From Ramicandelaber brevisporus (Eukaryota > Kickxellomycota > Ramicandelaberales > Ramicandelaberaceae): a DNA stretch of 64,000 bases. Both the position numbers and the translations under genes were made by a program. Below, piece after piece: positions 60,096 through 64,000 of the stretch. A model generated the notes under the pieces. The model did not search any database. It was not told where the DNA came from and was given only the letters and a program-made list of their open reading frames with translations. The DNA lies in assembly GCA_025201865.1 (NCBI GenBank), contig MU602672.1, positions 22,787 to 86,786 of the forward strand. The letters are read 5' to 3'. Numbering within the stretch: the first letter of the stretch is position 1; each line of letters starts with the position of its first letter.

Positions 60096-61979
60096 CTCTT
60101 GTTCACTTTCTCACTTCTTTTGCACCTTTTCTCTCTGACTCGTTACTACTGGTGGCTGTTTGTGTTTTTTAGGTGGTGGATACAAAAGTATCGAATGGGA
60201 ATGAGGAATGAGGAATGAGGAATGAGGAATAGCTTTTTGATGAATTGATGAATGAGTTGCGAGCCAATAGTTGATGGAAATGAGAGAGAGAAAAAGAGAG
60301 GAAAAGGCAAACTGTAGTTGGATGGAAGATCTTGCCACAGAATAGAAAGAGTAACGAAAAGGACACGGAGGATATGCACTGGGCCGTGTAAATATATATA
60401 TTGATGACAAGGTTCTCAAGAGCACAAGTGATAGAAGTGGGCGTGGATATGGGCACTCAATATAAGCGGGCGTTCTGCAGATAGCAGTGATATGTTGTGC
60501 TATAGTGTGCTCTGGCGCAGAACTGGTGGGTGAAATGGGTGTGAGTGTTGAGCGACCGAATAAGCGACCGAATAAGCAAGCGAGCAGGCAGGCAAACGAG
60601 CAAACAAGCAGGCGAGCAGGCAGGCGCGGAGGCAACAAGAGTGCAAGAAAGGGGGGAGGGGAAGGCAAAAGTGAAAGTGAAAGGAAAGGAAAGGAGGAGT
60701 AGTGGCAATCGAAGACCAGAAGACCGATGGGAACAAACTAAATAAGCAAGCTGTACAGGATAAGCCTCCCCTCGTCTGTGAAATATTAAAAAGGAGGGAA
60801 CTCGGGGGAGGAGGAGAAGGAGAAGGAGGAGGAAGAGGAAGAGGGCTGCTGCAACCTGCCTGTGTGGGAAGAATGAGTGGCGTAAGACAGCTAGCAAAAG
60901 GCAATTAATTTATCAGCAGAAGAAGGAAGAAGAATAGGAAAAAAGAGGAATGAGAGAGAGAGAGAGAATGTGTGTGAGAGGAACCGAATGAGTTCCAAAC
61001 TGGGAAAGCCACCACTGTGTGAACAAAATAGGGTAATATTAATAGAGGACGTGCAGCCTCGTGCAGATATTGGAACGCAAGCAGTTTGAATGAGCAAGTA
61101 TGGAAGGATGGATGGAGAGTGGATACGGAATGAGCAGACTTGACGAATGTGTGTATACGTGTATGAATAAGTTCCGGAGGAAGTGGGCACGTACTCTCCC
61201 CAAAAATAATGATAATGATAATGATAGTGATAGTGATGATAATGATGAAGGGCTTCAAAGGAGATAGTGTGAAGACGATGAGGGCGGTGAGAATAGCGGT
61301 GAGAATGATCGGATTATTGAATTATTGAATGGTGAACCTGCAAGAGCTGAACAACAGAGTAATGATTTCAAAGTACGAAGAGTCAGAAAGCAAAACAAAG
61401 GCAAAGCACAGTGGTGTAAAGTACTGCTCAGAGCCATTTTTTTTTAAAGATCCAAACCACTGCCGCCACATTGATGTTGCGCACTCGTAAAAAGTTGCGC
61501 GAGCGATCAATGCCGCTGTTGCTGCCACTGCTGCCACTACTGCCACTACTGCCGCTCTGCAAAACACACACCCACACACAGGAGGCGTAATTGGAGAGAG
61601 AGAGAGAGAGAAAAAGGCATGTGCTAGTCGATCACTGGTGCTTTCGGACAAAGATTGGAAAGGAGGCACTCATGTCGGCTGGTTTCGATACTTGCCAGAT
61701 AGGGAGGGTGGATGGATGGATGAAAACGGCGCCTCTCCTTTGGGGCTGAGATTTGCTGGATGATACTGTGGCGTTGATGATGACGAACTGGTCGTGGCGG
61801 CGGTGGCGGCAGTGATAGTGACACTGGCAAGTCAACGGCGTGCTTGCATAATTCACTCAACTCGACAATAGTGAGTATTAATAATGAGTAGTAATAATAG
61901 GTAGTAACAATGAGTAGTCAAAGTAAACTTAAACTAATGCAACAAAAAAACAAAAGGGAATAGCTAGCTTTGCACTTTT
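60096..61979. other. 1.9-kb intergenic region, purine-rich
   Basis: This is the leader/promoter of arrestin gene 2 and the 3' region of the eEF1B gene. It holds an (ATGAGGA)n repeat (60193-60230), degenerate GCAAGCGAGCAGGCAG repeats (60553-60624), GGAGGA runs (60800-60845) and GAGA runs. Minus-strand open frames give Leu/Ser/Phe-rich translations with no domain. No gene is supported. Confidence 0.6.
60193..60230. repeat. (ATGAGGA)n minisatellite
   Basis: Consecutive 7-base units ATGAGGA lie shortly upstream of arrestin gene 2. Confidence 0.85.
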
Positions 61980-63120
61980 TTAAATCTTCTGGAAAGCCTC
62001 AACATCAACAGACTGGACGTAGTCCTCGTACTCCTGGATCTTCTCGGCGAGGTCATCGGTGGAGACCTTGTCATCCTCAACGACGGCGGCGATACGGAGC
62101 TTCTTGATACCGTAACCAACGGCAACAAGCTGAGAGGCACCCCACAGGAGACCGTCCATGACGATGGAGCGGACGTTCTGCTCGAGCTCCTTCATGTTGG
62201 TCTCGTCATCCCATGGCTTGACGTCGAAGGTGATCATGGACTTGGCGATGACCTTTGGCTTGACAGCCTTCTTGGCGTGATACTCGGCAAGACGCTGCTG
62301 CTTGATCTTCTCGGCCTCCTCGTCGAACTCGTCGTCGGAAGCAAAGAGATCGACATCATCGTCGTCCTCCTCGGCGGCGGCAGCTGGAGCTGGGGCAGCA
62401 GCAGCGGCTGGGCCGTAGGCAGAGGCAGCCTTCTTCTCGCCTGGGAAGGAAGCGTGCTCAGCCTTGCGGGCCTGGATGTGGGAGTACCAGCGGGCAGCGT
62501 GTGGGTACTTGTCGGCAGCTGGGGCGGAAGCCTCGGCGAAGACGGCGACATCGGCCTGGGTGGCAACAAAGCTGTCAGAGCAAAAATGCAGAGATTGAAT
62601 CAACACGAATGTGATATCAGGGGGGCATAGGTGTCAGTAATCAATGTCACTAGCAGCAATGACAAAAGAGATGCAGGTTCACAACAAATGGCGATTGACT
62701 GTGAGAACGTAGGGATCAGAATGCACCCTGGTGAGGGCACATTGAATTGTGTGTTTAATCATGGGGTTGTGCGGGTGTCTAGTCCGCTAGATCATAAACA
62801 CGGACCAATTCATTTCATCATATAGCAGGTTCTCAGCAGACTAGGCTTGCTCCAACAACGACCAAAAAAAAACGCGTTGGATCAAGAGCCAGAAAAGGGT
62901 ATGCAGGCCGATCGATCAACGCGTCTAACGGAGCGTGTAGATCAACGCAGACAGAGCAAGCTAGCGGAGGGAAGGAGGAAACAACAACGCGTCAGTGGCT
63001 GGTTCCTTTTCTTTGGTGTGGAGGAAGGATGGTAACATACCCGTCAATGTAGGACTTGTCCTCAAGGAAAGCGTTGAGGGTGGCAAGACCGGCGTCAGTG
63101 TTCAGAGCAGCGAAACCCAT
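61980..63120 (-). CDS. EFB1: Translation elongation factor eEF1B beta (EF-1-beta)
   Basis: Two exons, 63041-63120 (ATG 63120, [16 protein letters not shown]) and 61980-62571, give 223 aa, the usual size. The N-terminus is the GST-C-like helical region, followed by an Ala-rich linker and the acidic EF1 region ([20 protein letters not shown]). The C-terminal guanine-exchange domain reads [43 protein letters not shown] and ends VEAFQKI. It recharges eEF1A with GTP during translation elongation in the cytoplasm. Codon use is strongly biased to C- or G-ending codons, unlike the AT-ending style of its neighbours, as expected of a very highly expressed gene. The 469-base intron carries a snoRNA. The call is firm. 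Confidence 0.97.
62572..63040 (-). other. snoRNA-bearing intron of EFB1
   Basis: Donor GTATGT and acceptor TCTGACAG; phase 2 completes a Gly codon (GG|C). At 469 bases it is the longest intron seen here. Its middle part holds a box C/D snoRNA. Confidence 0.95.
62702..62835 (-). ncRNA. snR18: Box C/D snoRNA U18 (snR18) in the EFB1 intron
   Basis: Reading the minus strand: box C ATGATGA (62821-62815), then TTGGTCCGTGTTT (62808-62796), D'-like ATGA (62795-62792) and box D CTGA (62719-62716). A 7-bp terminal stem is formed by TGAGAAC (62835-62829) and GTTCTCA (62708-62702). The 13-nt guide is a perfect complement of AAACACGGACCAA, a conserved 25S/28S rRNA segment. By the D'+5 rule the target is the A of AAACACGG, equivalent to yeast 25S A649, methylated by U18; the next base, C650, is also a U18 target. 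In S. cerevisiae SNR18 lies in the EFB1 intron, so host and guest match. The main uncertainty is the exact ends and the second guide. Confidence 0.88.
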
Positions 63121-63596
63121 TGTTGATAGAGAAGAAAAGAAAAAAGAATGAATAGTTTTGTGTAGTGAAGTGGAGTGAAGTGGAAACAACGCAAAGAGCA
63201 GAGAATGTTGGTGGTGATACAAAAGCAGAGTCAAGAAGAAGAGGTTGACCTGTTCAGCAAAAGACGGCCCACGTTGATCTCCCCCGTCCCTCTCCTCTCC
63301 TCCCTCCACGAGAGAAACTGACGCGTCGCTTCTGTGGGCGGACGGACAGGCGGATTGGGGGGAAGTAGCGAGGCGGGTCGAACGGATTCTCGAACAAAAA
63401 AAAAATAATGAAAAATAAAAAAATAAATTCAGAAAAGCGGCCAGCTGCTCATTAAAATCGAGCCACAAAGAAAATCGACACAAACAAACCAACAAAAGAA
63501 AGGAAAAATCGACACCAACACATGACATCGTCATTGAATAATGAATTATGAAACAAGTAGCGATTGTCTGATAGAACGAGTTGCAAACATTTGAAG
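63121..63596 (-). promoter_or_regulatory. Promoter and leader region of EFB1
   Basis: The 476 bases upstream of the EFB1 ATG hold AGTGGAGTGAAGTGG repeats (63167-63182) and a C/T-rich block on plus (63279-63310). A-rich runs (63395-63424) lie further upstream. No core element is certain. Confidence 0.45.
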
Positions 63597-63636
63597 TGAA
63601 GATAGAAAAAAGTAATCAAGCGTTCAATGGTGGTAG
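63597..63636. repeat. Direct repeat, left copy
   Basis: This copy contains AGTAATCAAGCGTTCAAT (63611-63628), found identically at 63944-63961. Flanking GAAGATAGAAAA is also shared, with a small indel. The spacing is 333 bases. Confidence 0.85.
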
Positions 63637-63925
63637 ATACAGGCAATAGGGGTTAAAACTGTAAAGTAGTGAAATGTGTGGGGACGAGGGAAACAACCTC
63701 GAGACAGAGGTCGGGTCGTTTACAATGCTTAGCTTATAAGACAGCGGTTGTGGTTGCGGCCTTGTTTGTTGACAATTCTTTGGCTCTTTACGTCGGAATC
63801 CTACTATTCCGGCGCTAAAGGGGGCGGCGGCGTCAAAGATGACGGTGGCGTAGTTATTTGATGAGCGGGACCATCAGGAACTACCTGACCTTCCGCCCAA
63901 TCCAAAGGGGTGTCTTGCATCAGAA
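63637..63925. other. Region between direct repeats with several perfect hairpins
   Basis: No reading frame is supported. Hairpins are CGAGG (63685-63689) with CCTCG (63697-63701), CGGAAT (63794-63799) with ATTCCG (63806-63811), and a longer one in which GCGGGA (63865-63870) pairs with TTCCGC (63891-63896) and inside it TCAGG (63874-63878) with CCTGA (63884-63888). A small ncRNA or a mobile-element fragment is possible. Confidence 0.35.
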
Positions 63926-63972
63926 TGAAGATAGAAAAGAAAAAGTAATCAAGCGTTCAATAGTGATAGTAT
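63926..63972. repeat. Direct repeat, right copy
   Basis: This is the partner of 63597-63636. The window ends 28 bases later, so it is unknown whether more copies follow. Confidence 0.85.
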
Positions 63973-64000
63973 AGAAGGAGGCTTTCACGGGTGGGCCGCC

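Noticed and set aside
61322-61860. Minus-strand open frames between arrestin gene 2 and EFB1
   Set aside because: They are low complexity (Ala/Val and Ser/Leu) with no domain and no splice partner; likely EFB1 downstream sequence.

Overview
The window is fungal nuclear DNA. The clearest markers are a myosin-motor chitin synthase (49264-55425, minus), the ERMES subunit Mmm1 (6535-8160, minus), arrestin-like trafficking adaptors, a MAPR/Dap1-type protein, a Cys-rich secreted protein of a fungal type and a Pbi2-like I9 inhibitor. Genes are densely packed, mostly intronless or with one short intron near the start. Many carry long Gln, Asn, Ser, His or Asp/Glu runs encoded by CAG/CAA- or GAT-type microsatellites. 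An early-diverging filamentous lineage is my guess from this style, not something the sequence proves. Two N gaps (26867-26876 and 45040-45385) mark a draft assembly.

Layout. 1-8.2 kb: 3' end of a MAPR protein, importin-9/Kap114, a protein with two copies of a four-finger C2H2 module, and Mmm1. 8.4-22.3 kb: CPSF2/Cft2, then two very large convergent armadillo-type proteins of unknown role. 22.6-25.7 kb: the DEAD-box helicase Rok1, divergent from an EngB/YihA-type GTPase that is probably mitochondrial. 25.8-30.7 kb: two tandem paralogous Myb/SANT proteins of TRF/telobox style, the first broken by a gap flanked by duplicated sequence. 30.7-34.9 kb: a 4.3 kb gene-poor, purine-rich region with one TTAGGG-type motif cluster. 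34.9-43 kb: a Cys-rich surface protein, an I9 inhibitor and a giant arrestin-like protein. 43-49 kb: a possible structured RNA, a small predicted mitochondrial membrane protein and a divergent pair of F-box-like paralogs. 49-60 kb: chitin synthase and a second arrestin-like protein. 62-63.1 kb: eEF1B-beta.

The best supported non-coding find is in the intron of the eEF1B gene. It holds a box C/D snoRNA whose guide is a 13-nt perfect complement to the conserved 25S/28S rRNA segment that U18 targets. In budding yeast the U18 gene (SNR18) also lies in the intron of EFB1. This host-guest pairing therefore appears to be preserved here.

Local duplication recurs through the window: the Myb pair, the F-box pair, the zinc-finger module, a 39-codon repeat in the second Myb gene and, less certainly, the ARM pair. 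The two arrestin genes are related but 14 kb apart. Housekeeping functions include nuclear import, mRNA 3' processing, ribosome biogenesis (Rok1, U18), translation (eEF1B), ER-mitochondria lipid exchange and cell-wall synthesis. No operon logic applies; close divergent starts (for example Rok1 and EngB, 99 bp apart) suggest shared promoters.
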